A stretch of 64,000 nucleotides of DNA from Streptomyces asiaticus (GTDB taxonomy: Bacteria > Actinomycetota > Actinomycetes > Streptomycetales > Streptomycetaceae), in NCBI RefSeq assembly GCF_018138715.1, contig NZ_JAGSHX010000001.1, forward strand, positions 1 through 64,000, read 5' to 3'. Below, one piece after another: positions 17,038 through 26,189 of the stretch. The notes under the pieces are model-generated. The model worked only from the letters and a program-made list of their open reading frames with translations, made no database searches and was not told the DNA's origin. Within the stretch, counting starts at the first letter, position 1, and the number at the start of each line of letters is the position of its first letter. Both the position numbers and the translations under genes were made by a program.

Positions 17038-18072
17038 TCAGGACCCGATGGGCCCGATGGGTTCGTTGGGTTCGATGACGACCTTCAGCTGTGTCGGGTC
17101 GGTGAGCGCCGTGTGGAGGGCGTCCGCCGAACGTTCCAGCGGGAAGCGTGTGGTGATCAGCGACTCCAGCTCGACCCGCCCGGTGGCGGCCAGGGACACC
17201 GCGGCCGGGAACTCCCCGGCGTAGCGGAAGGCGGTGACCAGGCTGAGCTCCTGGCGCTGCATCCAGGCCAGCGGGAGCGTGGTCCGGGGCTGGGGCGGGT
17301 TGCCGACGGCGACCAGGGTGCCGCCGGGGCGTACCGCGTGGGCGGCGGCGGCCAGGGCGGCCTCGATGCCGGAGCAGTCGAGCGCGATGTCGAACAGCGG
17401 CTCCTGGGAGAGGGGTTCGCGGGAGGTGTCCAGGGTCCGGTCGGCGCCCAGGCGGTGGGCGTGGGCGAGCCGGCCGGGGTTGATGTCGGTCACCACGGTC
17501 TCGCCCGCCCCCACCGCGCGGGCGGCCTGGAGGACGAGCAGGCCGATCGGCCCGGCGCCGGTGACCAGCACCCGGTCCCCGGCCGCGACGCCGCCGCGGC
17601 GCACCGCGTGCAGGGCCACCGCGAGGGGTTCGACGCGCGCGCCGGAGGTGAGGGGGAAGTCGTCGGGGAGGGGGTGGGCGAACTCCGCGGGTACGGCCAG
17701 GTGTCCGGTCAGGGCGCCATGGGTGGGCGGGGAGCCGAAGCAGCGGCCGTGCGGGCACTGGTTGTAGCGGCCCGCGCGGCAGGCGCGGCAGTGTCCGCAG
17801 GGGATGGCGGGCTCGATGGCGACCCGGGTGCCCGCGGGCAGCGGGCCGTGGCCCGCCACGACCGTTCCGGCGGCCTCGTGGCCGAGCGCGGTGGGGGAGC
17901 GGAGCACATGGGGGCCGTTCTCGCCGTGGGCGTAGTAGTGCAGATCGGAGCCGCACAGCCCGACCGCGCCGATGTCCACGAGGACCTCGCCGGGGGCGGG
18001 CCCGGGAATCGGGTGCCGCTCGATGCGCACATCCTTAGGGCCGTGCAGGATCGCGGCGGTGGCGTCGTTCAT
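17038..18072 (-). CDS. zinc-dependent medium-chain dehydrogenase (L-gulonate/L-idonate/sorbitol dehydrogenase type)
   Basis: A 344-aa medium-chain dehydrogenase. The catalytic zinc ligands are in VGLCGSDLHYYAHG and LGHEAAGTV, the structural-zinc cysteines in PCGHCRACRAGRYNQCPH, and the third ligand region is GARVEPLAVALHA (Glu). The Rossmann motif is VTGAGPIGLLVLQAA, with TDINPGRLAHA downstream of strand two. The L-idonate 5-dehydrogenase/sorbitol dehydrogenase branch is favoured by YYAHGENGPH and the Glu ligand. As the last gene of an operon with mannonate dehydratase and a mannonate oxidoreductase, oxidation of L-gulonate (or D-idonate) to fructuronate is the most economical role. That role is inferred from context, by analogy with known L-gulonate pathways. 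Confidence 0.85.
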   Translation of the reverse strand: MNDATAAILHGPKDVRIERHPIPGPAPGEVLVDIGAVGLCGSDLHYYAHGENGPHVLRSPTALGHEAAGTVVAGHGPLPAGTRVAIEPAIPCGHCRACRAGRYNQCPHGRCFGSPPTHGALTGHLAVPAEFAHPLPDDFPLTSGARVEPLAVALHAVRRGGVAAGDRVLVTGAGPIGLLVLQAARAVGAGETVVTDINPGRLAHAHRLGADRTLDTSREPLSQEPLFDIALDCSGIEAALAAAAHAVRPGGTLVAVGNPPQPRTTLPLAWMQRQELSLVTAFRYAGEFPAAVSLAATGRVELESLITTRFPLERSADALHTALTDPTQLKVVIEPNEPIGPIGS

Positions 18073-18109
18073 CGGATGGTTCTCCTGGTACGCGAAGACA
18101 CGAAGGGGC

Positions 18110-19489
18110 TCAGGCGGCGGTCAGCCGCAGTGGTTCGACGCGCTTGACGACCAGGCCGTAGGTGAGGGCGCCGACGATGCACAGCGCGCCGGACAGCATC
18201 AGCGGGGCGACGAAGGAGTGGTGGAAGAACCCCAGCAGCAGACCGGTGGTGGTCGAGCCGAGCACTCCGGCGAGGTTGGAGGCGAAGTTCTGGATGCCGC
18301 CGAGCGAGGCGACATGGCGCGGGGTGGGCGCGACGTCGGCGGGCAGGCTGGCCACCGATGCGGCGGAGAAGGCCAGGCTGGCGTAGCTGACGGACAGCAG
18401 GGCCAGGGCCCACATGGCGCTGGGGACGAGCACGGCGAAGGCGATGACGGAGGAGAAGAGCATCCCGCACACCAGACAGGTTTTGCGGGCCCGGGTCACC
18501 GACCAGCCGCGGCGCAGCAGGGTGTCGCTGGTCCAGCCGCCGAGCAGGCTGCCGCCGATGGCGACGATGCCGGGCAGGGCGCCGTAGAAGCCCAGTTTGA
18601 GCAGGTCGAAACCGCGGGCGTCGACGAGGTAGCTGGGGAACCAGGTGATGAAGAAGTAGATGACGTAGTTGAGGCAGAAGAAGCCGATCATCATGCCCCA
18701 GACCGTGCGGTGGCGGAACAGGTCGCGCCAGCGGACGGCGGGCTCCTCCGGCGCCGTCGTCTTCTGGGCGGGGTTCTCCTCGAGCCGGGCGCCGCCCGCC
18801 GTGACGTAGGCGCGTTCCTCGGCGCTGAGTCCGTCGCGGGCCGAGGGTTCGCGGTACGCCTTGAGCCACAGCGCCACCCACAGCAGGGCCACGGCGCCGG
18901 TGACCCAGAACGCCATCCGCCAGCCCTGCCAGGCGATCAGCGCGGTCACGACGGGGGCGGCGACGGCGGTGCCGGCGCGGGCGCCGTTGTCCCAGACGCT
19001 GTTGGCCAGGGCGCGTTCGCGGACCGGGAACCAGCGGGAGACGGACTTGGCGCACGAGGGGTACGCGGGGGCCTCGCCCGCGCCGAGGGCGAGACGGGCG
19101 AAGAGCAGGCTGCCGATGCCCCGGACGAATCCGGTGCCGACGGTGACCAGCGACCAGATCAGCCCGCCGATGGCGAACATGCGCTTCTCGCCGTAGCGGT
19201 CGATCAGCGCCCCGGCGGGCAGTTGGCCCAGCGCGTAGGTCACGAAGAACATGCTGAGGATGACGCCCTGCCACTCGGGGCCGATGTGCAGGTCATCGGT
19301 CATATAGGGCAGGGAGATGGAGATGGTGGCGCGGTCGACGTAGTTGACGGTCATGCCCAGGAAGCAGAGGAAGACCATCAGCCAGCGGGTGTTGTGGCGC
19401 AGCCCGCGGGGGCGCGGTGGCCCGGTGGCGGCCTCGTCCTGGGCCGGGGAGGGCTGGTCGGTGGCGGGGACGGCTCTGGGGGTCTTCAA
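18110..19489 (-). CDS. MFS transporter, anion:cation symporter type (sugar acid uptake)
   Basis: A 459-aa carrier with about 12 membrane helices. The family pattern is strong: WLMVFLCFLGMTVNYVDR near residue 40, LPAGALIDRYGEKRMF (loop 2-3 motif), APAYPSCAKSVSRWFPVRER, and a central hydrophilic loop (about 225-260). These are hallmarks of the ACS group that includes hexuronate, galactonate and glucarate permeases. The start is TTG at 19489, with AAAGGAGAG 6-7 nt upstream; no ATG or GTG fits before the first helix. The gene lies 32 nt after the oxidoreductase gene and 37 nt before the Zn-dehydrogenase gene, so its substrate is probably the operon's sugar acid. Confidence 0.9.
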   Translation of the reverse strand: MKTPRAVPATDQPSPAQDEAATGPPRPRGLRHNTRWLMVFLCFLGMTVNYVDRATISISLPYMTDDLHIGPEWQGVILSMFFVTYALGQLPAGALIDRYGEKRMFAIGGLIWSLVTVGTGFVRGIGSLLFARLALGAGEAPAYPSCAKSVSRWFPVRERALANSVWDNGARAGTAVAAPVVTALIAWQGWRMAFWVTGAVALLWVALWLKAYREPSARDGLSAEERAYVTAGGARLEENPAQKTTAPEEPAVRWRDLFRHRTVWGMMIGFFCLNYVIYFFITWFPSYLVDARGFDLLKLGFYGALPGIVAIGGSLLGGWTSDTLLRRGWSVTRARKTCLVCGMLFSSVIAFAVLVPSAMWALALLSVSYASLAFSAASVASLPADVAPTPRHVASLGGIQNFASNLAGVLGSTTTGLLLGFFHHSFVAPLMLSGALCIVGALTYGLVVKRVEPLRLTAA

Positions 19490-19521
19490 GGCGGCTCTCC
19501 TTTGAAGGGGCGGTGCGTGGG

Positions 19522-20955
19522 TCAGCGCGGTGGCCGGGCGCGGGGGTCCAGCTCCGCCCGTACGGACGCGATGAGAGCGGTGTCGTCCGCGAGGTCCTCG
19601 GCGCCCAGCAGCCGCAGCAGCCGGCGCGGGGCCTCGGTGCGCGGGCCGTCCCAGGCGCGGCGCAGCTCCTCGGCCCGGGGATCGTCCAGGGGGTGGTCGC
19701 GGGTGCGGCGGGCCCAGGCGGCGAGGGCGGCGGCCAGGAGCGGGGTGTCCCGTCCGGCGGCGCGCAGTTCGCGCAGCGGGGCGAGCCACCGTTCGGGGAT
19801 CTTCTGGGATCCGTCCATGGCGATCTGCTGGATGCGGTGGTGCATCGCGGGGTTGGCGAAGCGGTCCACCAGGCTGTCGATGTAGGCGGGGAGGTCAAGA
19901 CCCTCGGTGGGCGGCAGGCTCTGCGCGGCCTCGGCGCAGTAGGCGCGTACGGTCTCCTCGCCCCAGGGGGTGGCCAGGACGTCGGCGACGGTCTCGCATC
20001 CGTGCCCGAGCCCGAGATAGGCGATGAGCGAGTGGGAGCCGTTGAGCAGCCGGAGCTTGGCGAGCTGGTAGGGGCTCACATCGGGGACGAAGCGCACCCC
20101 GGCCGCCTCCCAGTGCGGGCGGTCGGCGGCGAAGATGTCCTGGAGCACCCACTGGGTGAACGGTTCGCCGGTGACCGCGCCCGCGTCGTCCACGGTCAGG
20201 GCGCGGGCGGCGGTCCGCCGGTCGGTGTCGGTGGTGGCGGGGACGATGCGGTCGACGACGGTGGCGGGGAAGGCGACCGAGCCGGTGATCCAGTCCAGCA
20301 GGCGGTCGCGGTCGTCCCATGCGGTGGCGGCGATGAACTCCCGTACCAGGCGCCGCAGTACCGCGCCGTTGTCGGCCATGTTGTCGCAGGAGACCAGCGA
20401 CACCGGGGCGCCGCCGGCCCGCAGCCGGGCGCGCAGCCCCGCGGCGAGCTGCCCGGTCACGCTCGCGGGCGCGGGCCGTCCCGCCAGGTCGTCGCGGATC
20501 AGCGGGTCGTCCAGGGCGAGTCCGCCGGTGGCGGGGTCGCGCCGGTAGCCCTTCTCGGTGACGGTGAGGGTGACGACGGTGACCTCGGGGGAGGCGAGGA
20601 GCGCGCCGAGCCGGGCGCCGTCGTCGGTGGCGTGCAGCACCTCGGTCACGGTGCCGACCACGCGGGTGGCCGGGCCGTCGGGGCGCCGTTCGGTGAAGGA
20701 GTACAGCCCGTCCTGTGGGCGCAGCGCGTCCACGACTGACCGGCTGCGCTGGGTGACACCGGCGATGCTCCAGCCGCCGCCGTGCGCGGCCTCGGCGGCT
20801 TCGGTGTAGAGGGCCTGGTGGGCGCGGTGGAAGGCGCCGATGCCCAGGTGCACGATCCGGGGGCGCAAGCCCCGCGGGTCGGTGCGCGGGCGGCTTCCGG
20901 CGGGGACGCGGTCCAGGGTGGCCAGCGACAGGCGCGGCGGGGAGTCGGCGGTCAC
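19522..20955 (-). CDS. mannitol dehydrogenase family, fructuronate reductase / D-mannonate oxidoreductase
   Basis: A 477-aa polyol dehydrogenase of the UxuB type, interconverting D-fructuronate and D-mannonate with NAD(H). The N-terminal nucleotide-binding part shows [18 protein letters not shown] and [10 protein letters not shown], then SCDNMADNG. The catalytic motif is [17 protein letters not shown], with the active Lys and the conserved Asn-x-x-His. The start is GTG at 20955 overlapping the dehydratase stop (GTGA), so it is translationally coupled. Product specificity between mannitol and mannonate is decided mainly by the neighbouring mannonate dehydratase. Confidence 0.9.
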   Translation of the reverse strand: MTADSPPRLSLATLDRVPAGSRPRTDPRGLRPRIVHLGIGAFHRAHQALYTEAAEAAHGGGWSIAGVTQRSRSVVDALRPQDGLYSFTERRPDGPATRVVGTVTEVLHATDDGARLGALLASPEVTVVTLTVTEKGYRRDPATGGLALDDPLIRDDLAGRPAPASVTGQLAAGLRARLRAGGAPVSLVSCDNMADNGAVLRRLVREFIAATAWDDRDRLLDWITGSVAFPATVVDRIVPATTDTDRRTAARALTVDDAGAVTGEPFTQWVLQDIFAADRPHWEAAGVRFVPDVSPYQLAKLRLLNGSHSLIAYLGLGHGCETVADVLATPWGEETVRAYCAEAAQSLPPTEGLDLPAYIDSLVDRFANPAMHHRIQQIAMDGSQKIPERWLAPLRELRAAGRDTPLLAAALAAWARRTRDHPLDDPRAEELRRAWDGPRTEAPRRLLRLLGAEDLADDTALIASVRAELDPRARPPR

Positions 20956-22169
20956 CAGTCGTGCACCGACCCGTCGGTGCGGCGGCTCACCGGGAGGTAC
21001 TTCGGGTCGTACGGGAAGCGGGCGGCCGCCTCCTCGTCGAGTTCGATGCCGAGGCCGGGCGCGGCCGAGGGGTGCAGGGCGCCGTCGATCAGCTCGTAGG
21101 CCGGCCGGAACACCTCGTGGGTGAGCGGGTCGTGCGCCATGTACTCCTGGATGCCGAAGTTGGGCACGGTGACATCGAGGTGGACGGCCGCCGACATGCT
21201 CACCGGGGACAGGTCGGTGGCGCCGTGCGAACCGGTGCGCACCTGGTACAGCTCGGCGAGGTGGAAGATCCGCCGCAGGTGGGTGATGCCGCCGGCGTGC
21301 ACGACCGAGGCGCGGATGTAGTCGATGAGCCGCTCGGTGATGAGCTGCTGGCAGTCCCAGATGGAGTTGAAGACCTCGCCGACCGCGATGGGGGTGGTGG
21401 TGGACTGGCGGATCTGGCGGAAGGAGTCCTGGAGTTCGGCGGGGCTGGGGTCTTCCATCCAGAACAGCCGCAGGTCTTCCACGCTGCGGCCGAGCCGTCC
21501 CGCCTCGGTGGGGCTGAGCCGGTGGTGGACGTCGTGCAGCAGGTGGAAGCCGAAGCCGAACCGCTCGCGGACCGCTTCCAGGTAGCGCGGTGCGAAGTCC
21601 AGGTACGCCTCGGTCGACCACGGCTGCTCCTCCGGCAGCGCACCGGTGGCGGGCTCGTAGACCGTGGCCACGGTGCCGTGGCGGATGCCGTACGTCCCGG
21701 GGGAACCGGGGACGGCGGCCTGGGCGCGGATCGCGCGGTAGCCCATCTCCTGGAACTGGGCGACGTCGTCGAGCAGCTCGGGGATGTCGCCGCCGCTGGC
21801 GTGGCCGTAGACCATGGCCCCTTCGCGGGCCTTGCCGCCCAGCAGGTCGTACACCGGCATCCCGGCGACCTTGCCCTTGATGTCCCACAGCGCGGTGTCC
21901 ACGGCCGAGATGGCGGTCATGGTCACCGGGCCGCGGCGCCAGTAGGCCCCCTTGTAGAGATAGTGCCAGGTGTCCTCGATACGGGCGGGGTCGCGCCCGA
22001 TCAGCAGCGGTACGAGGTGGTCCTCCAGATAGGAGGCGACCGCGAGCTCGCGGCCGTTCAGGGTGGCGTCACCGAGACCGGTCACGCCGTCGGAGGTGGT
22101 CACCTTCAGGGTCACGAAATTGCGACCCGGCGAGGTGACGATGACCTTGGCCTCCGTGATCGTGGCCAT
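20952..22169 (-). CDS. manD: D-mannonate dehydratase, enolase superfamily (ManD/RspA type)
   Basis: A 405-aa enolase-superfamily dehydratase that converts D-mannonate to 2-keto-3-deoxygluconate with Mg2+. Hallmarks seen: [45 protein letters not shown] (metal Asp and catalytic His region), WMEDPSPAE (Glu ligand), [12 protein letters not shown] (Glu ligand), and [13 protein letters not shown] with the second His. The C-terminus ends SVHDW, matching the conserved final Trp of ManD. Efficiency varies widely in this family, so some members may serve other acids. It heads a four-gene operon and is divergent from a GntR gene 104 bp away. Confidence 0.92.
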   Translation of the reverse strand: MATITEAKVIVTSPGRNFVTLKVTTSDGVTGLGDATLNGRELAVASYLEDHLVPLLIGRDPARIEDTWHYLYKGAYWRRGPVTMTAISAVDTALWDIKGKVAGMPVYDLLGGKAREGAMVYGHASGGDIPELLDDVAQFQEMGYRAIRAQAAVPGSPGTYGIRHGTVATVYEPATGALPEEQPWSTEAYLDFAPRYLEAVRERFGFGFHLLHDVHHRLSPTEAGRLGRSVEDLRLFWMEDPSPAELQDSFRQIRQSTTTPIAVGEVFNSIWDCQQLITERLIDYIRASVVHAGGITHLRRIFHLAELYQVRTGSHGATDLSPVSMSAAVHLDVTVPNFGIQEYMAHDPLTHEVFRPAYELIDGALHPSAAPGLGIELDEEAAARFPYDPKYLPVSRRTDGSVHDW

Positions 22170-22223
22170 GCGTGCTCCTCACTGAAGCGGGCTCCCGGGG
22201 TGGAGTCCGGGCTGTCGGTCGGC

Positions 22224-22236
22224 TACCATACAAGTA
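22224..22236. promoter_or_regulatory. possible GntR operator between manD and its regulator
   Basis: TACCATACAAGTA is a short imperfect palindrome (TAC...GTA) in the only AT-richer part of the 104-bp divergent gap. Its position suits joint control of manD and the GntR gene. The match to any FadR-family consensus is loose. Confidence 0.3.
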
Positions 22237-22273
22237 CGTCAGCGAGCGGAGTCAAGGGTTCGGAAGGGGTCAG

Positions 22274-23044
22274 ATGGCATCGGCGGAGGGATTGCACGCG
22301 GCGCGCTCCCGGGGGCGCAACACCCGGCAACTGGTCCATGAGGTGCTGCGTTCGCGCATCGTCGGCCTGGAGCTGGAGCCCGGCTCCGCCGTATCGGAGA
22401 ACGACCTGGCGGCCGAGCTCGGGGTGAGTCGCACCCCCGTCCGCGAGTCGCTGATCCTGCTCGCCGACGAGGGGCTGGTGGACATCTACCCCCAGATGGG
22501 CACGTTCGTCTCGCGCATCCGGGAGCGCGATGTGGCCTCCGCCCAGTTCATCCGGGAGGCGCTGGAGTGCGCCGCGCTGCGGGACGCCGTCGGCAAGGCC
22601 GGCCCGCGGGACGTGGCGGAGCTGCGGGCGCTGCTCACCGCGCAGGAGGAGGCCGACCGCCGGTCCGACATGGCGGGCTTCTTCCAGCTGGACGAGGACT
22701 TCCACGCCCGGCTGATGGCCGTCAGCGGCCACGCCTCGGCCTGGCCGGTCGTCAGCCAGGCCAAGGCCCAGCTGGACCGGGCCCGCAGGCTGTCACTGCC
22801 GATGACCCAGCAGATGTCCCTGCTCATCGGCCAGCACCGCGAGGTGGTCGACCTGCTGGAGGCGGGCGATCTGGACCGGGCCGACGAGTCGCTCCGCTCC
22901 CATCTGCGGCTGGTCTTCAGCGATGTGGAGAAGATCCGCGCCAAGCACCCCGAGCTCTTCAGCGACGAGGACGCCCCCTTGCGGCCCCGCCGCGACAGCG
23001 CCCGGCGCACCGCCTCCCGCACCGCCTCCCAGGGGGACCGCTAG
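22274..23044 (+). CDS. FadR-type GntR transcriptional regulator
   Basis: A 256-aa regulator. The winged helix occupies residues 15-80: TRQLVHEVLRSRIVGLELEPGS (two adjacent stretches), SENDLAAELGVSRTPVRESL, LLADEGLVDIYPQMGTFV. An all-helical FCD ligand domain follows with the metal-site pattern LDEDFHARLM and LIGQHREVVDLLEAGD plus SLRSHLRLV. The ATG at 22274 follows GGAAGGGG. The tail is basic and disordered. Being divergent from the mannonate operon, it most likely represses it and responds to a sugar acid or to 2-keto-3-deoxygluconate. Its stop codon overlaps, on the other strand, the end of a truncated aminotransferase frame. Confidence 0.92.
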   Translation: MASAEGLHAARSRGRNTRQLVHEVLRSRIVGLELEPGSAVSENDLAAELGVSRTPVRESLILLADEGLVDIYPQMGTFVSRIRERDVASAQFIREALECAALRDAVGKAGPRDVAELRALLTAQEEADRRSDMAGFFQLDEDFHARLMAVSGHASAWPVVSQAKAQLDRARRLSLPMTQQMSLLIGQHREVVDLLEAGDLDRADESLRSHLRLVFSDVEKIRAKHPELFSDEDAPLRPRRDSARRTASRTASQGDR

Positions 23045-23157
23045 CGGCCGCCCCCGGCATCCTCGGATCGCGTCCCACTCCACCGCGTCGGGGGGAGCGC
23101 GGGCATCCGCAGGGTGGCCGCGGTGGCGGGCGATCCGTTGATCTCGATGTGGCTCAT
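23041..23157 (-). pseudogene. N-terminal remnant of a class IV aminotransferase-like protein
   Basis: A 38-codon frame beginning at an ATGA overlap with the VOC gene stop. It reads SHIEINGSPATAATLRMPAL and then loses similarity. The opening resembles the N-terminus of Streptomyces class IV (branched-chain-like) aminotransferases of about 270 aa, where IEINGxPAT leads into a NYGHFTAMQ-type motif; here the match ends after PAL. The coupled start implies an original three-gene operon MerR-VOC-aminotransferase whose last gene was cut. The break near 23060-23105 abuts the end of the GntR gene. Confidence 0.6.
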
Positions 23158-23525
23158 CCGTCCACGTCCCCGGGCTCCCGGCGGTGGGTCAGCACATTGA
23201 TCACCCGGCCGTTGGGGTCGCGGACGAAGAAGCGGCGGACGCCCCACTCCTCGTCCCGCAGGGGGTGGACGATCTCGGCGCCGCTGTCACGCACCGCCGC
23301 GTAGACCGCGTCCACGTCGTCCACCTCGATGCTCAGATCGGGGACCACCGGCCCGGTCCTGTCGTCGGTCATCACGCCGATCTGGGCCGTGGGGTTGGTG
23401 GGGGAGGCGAGGGTCATGACCCAGCCGAGGTTCATCACCTCCTCGAGCCCCAGGAGACCGTAGAACTCCCGGTTCTCCCGCATCGCTGCGGACCGGACGT
23501 TGGGCACGACACGGCGGACGGTCAT
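23154..23525 (-). CDS. VOC-family (glyoxalase/bleomycin-resistance fold) protein
   Basis: A 123-aa protein with two beta-alpha-beta-beta-beta repeats. The first has RRVVPNVRSAAMRENREFYG then LLGLEEVMNLGWVMTLAS; the second has DLSIEVDDVDAVYAAVRDSG and FFVRDPNGRVINVLTHR. RDPNGRxINVL is the typical VOC C-terminal motif. Such proteins may be lyases, dioxygenases or ligand binders; the usual His/Glu metal set is incomplete by eye, so no reaction is assigned. It lies 18 nt after the MerR gene on the same strand and is coupled (ATGA) to the aminotransferase remnant, which suggests a small detoxification or ligand-response operon. Confidence 0.87.
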   Translation of the reverse strand: MTVRRVVPNVRSAAMRENREFYGLLGLEEVMNLGWVMTLASPTNPTAQIGVMTDDRTGPVVPDLSIEVDDVDAVYAAVRDSGAEIVHPLRDEEWGVRRFFVRDPNGRVINVLTHRREPGDVDG

Positions 23526-23543
23526 CGCGGGCTCCCCGGTGGT

Positions 23544-23915
23544 TCAGCTGGTGGTGTGGTTACCGATCACGGCGTCAAGATACTCGGAGATCGCGTCCCG
23601 GTTGCGGGTCAGGCAGTCGATGCGCCGGGTCATGCGGTCCCGCTCGTCCTCCAGGGTGGTGATCATCTCCGGTGTGGCATCGGAGAAGTGAATGAGCCGG
23701 GGCTTGTCGAGACACGGCAGGATCTGCTTGATGATGCGAGTGGGCAGCCCGGCGTCGAGCAGGCCCCTGATCTGGAGCACCCGGTCGACGAGCCGCTCGT
23801 CGTACGAGCGGTAGCCGTTCGCGCAGCGGTCCGGCAGGATCAGCCCCTGCTCCTCGTAGTAGCGCAGCAGCCGGCGCGGTGTGCCGGTGCGCTCCGACAG
23901 TTCTCCGATGCGCAT
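23544..23915 (-). CDS. MerR-family transcriptional regulator
   Basis: A 123-aa MerR regulator. The HTH and wing read MRIGELSERTGTPRRLLRYY, EEQGLILPDRCANGYRSYDE, then RVLQIRGLLDAGLPTRIIKQ and a dimerisation coiled coil (about residues 82-115: LEDERDRMTRRIDCLTRNRD). The short C-terminus has Cys only in LPCLDKP and IDCL, so a metal-sensing site is not obvious and a small organic ligand is more likely. It heads the operon with the VOC gene. A perfect 7-bp inverted repeat lies 10-35 nt upstream and fits autoregulation. Confidence 0.92.
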   Translation of the reverse strand: MRIGELSERTGTPRRLLRYYEEQGLILPDRCANGYRSYDERLVDRVLQIRGLLDAGLPTRIIKQILPCLDKPRLIHFSDATPEMITTLEDERDRMTRRIDCLTRNRDAISEYLDAVIGNHTTS

Positions 23916-23924
23916 GTGCGGGTC

Positions 23925-23950
23925 CCCTCACCTTCACATCCATGTGAGGG
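23925..23950. promoter_or_regulatory. MerR-type operator upstream of the MerR gene
   Basis: CCCTCAC (23925-23931) and GTGAGGG (23944-23950) are exact inverted repeats separated by 12 nt, giving a 26-bp dyad typical of MerR sites that lie within a stretched promoter spacer. It starts only 9 nt before the MerR ATG, so the leader must be very short. Confidence 0.6.
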
Positions 23951-24119
23951 ACGCAGCGTAACGTCGGGGCGGGCGCACTCGCGAGGGGAGGAGGCGCCGG
24001 GAAAAGTGCCAGGTGATTGAACGCGGACCCCCGGCACGCCGTACGGATAACGACGGGCCCGGCCACCCGAGCCGGGTCCGCCGTGCCACCACCGGGCTTC
24101 GCAGGGAAGGACCTTCGGG

Positions 24120-26165
24120 TTGTCGCGCCAATCGAGCTCTCGTCAGCGGTCGGAAACGGACAAGGGAACCACGGAGGAGGGTCTGACGGAGGGCCCGTCA
24201 CCGGAGGGGCCACCTGAGCGCACGCCGGATGTCCCCGCCCAGGCGGCGGACACCGCCGCGGACGCGGACACCTCAGCGGATGCGGACACCTCGGCGGACG
24301 TCGACGCCGCCGCGGACGCCGCCGCGGACGCGTCCGTGGGACACGACGCGTCCCCCGAGCCGTCCGGCGCATCGGAGGAGGTGGCGGACCCGGAGGAGAC
24401 CACCGTGACCGGCCCGCTGGTCGGCACCGCCCCCGACGCGGCCCCCGTCCGCAAGGGCTGGCGGGCCAAGTACCCCGTCGCGGCACGGACGGTGGCGTGG
24501 ACGGTCACCGGGCTGTCCCTCGCCCTCGTCTTCCTCGCCCTCCTCCTGCCGACCAAACTCGCCCTCGTCGAACCCAGCGCCTTCATGCGCATCCCGGTGG
24601 AGGGGATCTTCGGCGCCACGCTGCTGCTCATGCTGCCGACGATGGCGCGGCGGGTGGTGGCGGTGCTCGCCGGGGCGGCCCTCGGGGCGCTGACCATCCT
24701 GAACCTCCTCGACATCGGCTTCAACGAGTTCCTCGGCCGTGGGTTCAATGTGGTGCTCGACTGGATACTGCTGGACGACGCCGAGTCGTACCTCAAGGAC
24801 TCGGTCGGCGATACGGCCGCCACCGCCGCCGTGATCGGGGTCGTGGTCCTCGCCGTCGCCCTGCTCGTCCTGATGGCGCTCGCCGTTCTGCGGGTCAGCA
24901 ATGTCATGGCGCGGAACACCGCCGTGGCCACCCGCACCACCCTGGTGCTCGGCACCGTCTGGGTGATGTGCGCGGCGCTCGGGGTGCAGGTGGCCGGGGT
25001 GCCGTTCGCGTCCAGGAGCACCACCGCGCTGGTGCAGGACCGGGCGGAGCGGGTGCGCAAGACCCTCAAGGACGAGCGGGAGTTCGCCAAGGTGGCCGCC
25101 GTGGACACCTATGGCGACACCCCCGGCGACCAGCTGCTGACCGGGTTGCGCGGCAAGGACATGATGATCACCTTCATCGAGAGCTACGGCCGCTCGGCCA
25201 TCGAGGACCCGGCGATCGCGCCCGGTGTCGACAAGACGCTCAAGAACGCCACCAAGCGGCTGAACAAGGCCGGGTTCGCCTCCAAGAGCGGCTGGCTCAC
25301 CTCGGCCACGTACGGCGGCAGCAGCTGGCTGGGCCACTCCACCTTCCTCACCGGCCTGTGGATCGACAACCAGAACCGCTACCGCACCGTCACCGCGGGC
25401 GACCACATGTCCATCACCCGCGCCTTCCAGCGCACCGGCGCCTGGCGGACCGTCGGCATCATGCCCGGGGTGCAGAAGGCTTGGCCGGAGGGCAAGTTCT
25501 ACGGCCTCGACCACGTCTACGACTCCCGGGAACTCGGCTACAAGGGCCCGAAGTTCAGCTGGTCGACCATGCCCGACCAGTACGCCCTGAAGGCGTTCCA
25601 GCGCCTGGAGCACGGCAAGAAGCACGACAAGCCGCTGATGTCGGAGATCATCCTGACCTCCAGCCACCAGCCCTGGGCGCCCATCCCCAAGACGATCCCC
25701 TGGAGTCAGGTCGGCGACGGCTCGGTCTACAAGGCCATCCAGAAGGCGGGCAAGAAGCCCGCGGACGTGTTCACCGATTCCACGAAGGTGAAGACCGAGT
25801 ACGGAAGGTCCATCCAGTACTCGGTCAACAGCCTCATCGACTATGTGCTGAAGTACGGCAACAAGAACACGGTGCTGGTCTTCCTCGGCGACCACCAGCC
25901 CCTCGCCCGGGTCAGCGGCGACAACGCCAGCCGGGACGTGCCGGTGGCGATCGTCGCGCACGACAAGGCGGTGCTGGACCGGATCTCCCACTGGGGCTGG
26001 GACGACGGTCTGATGCCGGGCGCGAAGGCCCCGGTGTGGAAGATGAGCTCCTTCCGCGACCGCTTCCTGGACGCCTACGGGCCGAACCCCGGCGGTGGCA
26101 CGGCGCCCGCCTCCCCGTCGGCCTCGCCGAAGGCGACTTCGCCATCGCCTTCGGCCAAGCGATAG
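24120..26165 (+). CDS. membrane sulfatase-fold protein (LTA synthase-like phosphatidylglycerol/phosphoglycerol transferase family)
   Basis: About 681 aa. Residues 1-110 are cytosolic and low complexity, with ADADTSADADTSADVDAAAD repeats. Four to five membrane helices lie between residues about 120 and 300. The extracytoplasmic alkaline-phosphatase-superfamily domain (about 340-650) shows MMITFIESYGRSA (metal Glu), the nucleophile region TYGGSSWLGHSTFLTGLW, ILTSSHQPWAP and VFLGDHQPLARVSG (metal Asp-His). Related proteins polymerise glycerol phosphate or modify cell-wall polymers; the actinobacterial substrate is unknown. A Pro/Ser/Ala tail ends the protein. The start is TTG at 24120 after GGGAAGGA; a start further in cannot be excluded. 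It is convergent to the NrfD gene. Confidence 0.85.
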   Translation: MSRQSSSRQRSETDKGTTEEGLTEGPSPEGPPERTPDVPAQAADTAADADTSADADTSADVDAAADAAADASVGHDASPEPSGASEEVADPEETTVTGPLVGTAPDAAPVRKGWRAKYPVAARTVAWTVTGLSLALVFLALLLPTKLALVEPSAFMRIPVEGIFGATLLLMLPTMARRVVAVLAGAALGALTILNLLDIGFNEFLGRGFNVVLDWILLDDAESYLKDSVGDTAATAAVIGVVVLAVALLVLMALAVLRVSNVMARNTAVATRTTLVLGTVWVMCAALGVQVAGVPFASRSTTALVQDRAERVRKTLKDEREFAKVAAVDTYGDTPGDQLLTGLRGKDMMITFIESYGRSAIEDPAIAPGVDKTLKNATKRLNKAGFASKSGWLTSATYGGSSWLGHSTFLTGLWIDNQNRYRTVTAGDHMSITRAFQRTGAWRTVGIMPGVQKAWPEGKFYGLDHVYDSRELGYKGPKFSWSTMPDQYALKAFQRLEHGKKHDKPLMSEIILTSSHQPWAPIPKTIPWSQVGDGSVYKAIQKAGKKPADVFTDSTKVKTEYGRSIQYSVNSLIDYVLKYGNKNTVLVFLGDHQPLARVSGDNASRDVPVAIVAHDKAVLDRISHWGWDDGLMPGAKAPVWKMSSFRDRFLDAYGPNPGGGTAPASPSASPKATSPSPSAKR

Positions 26166-26189
26166 CCGCTCGACGCTCCTGGCGGCGGG

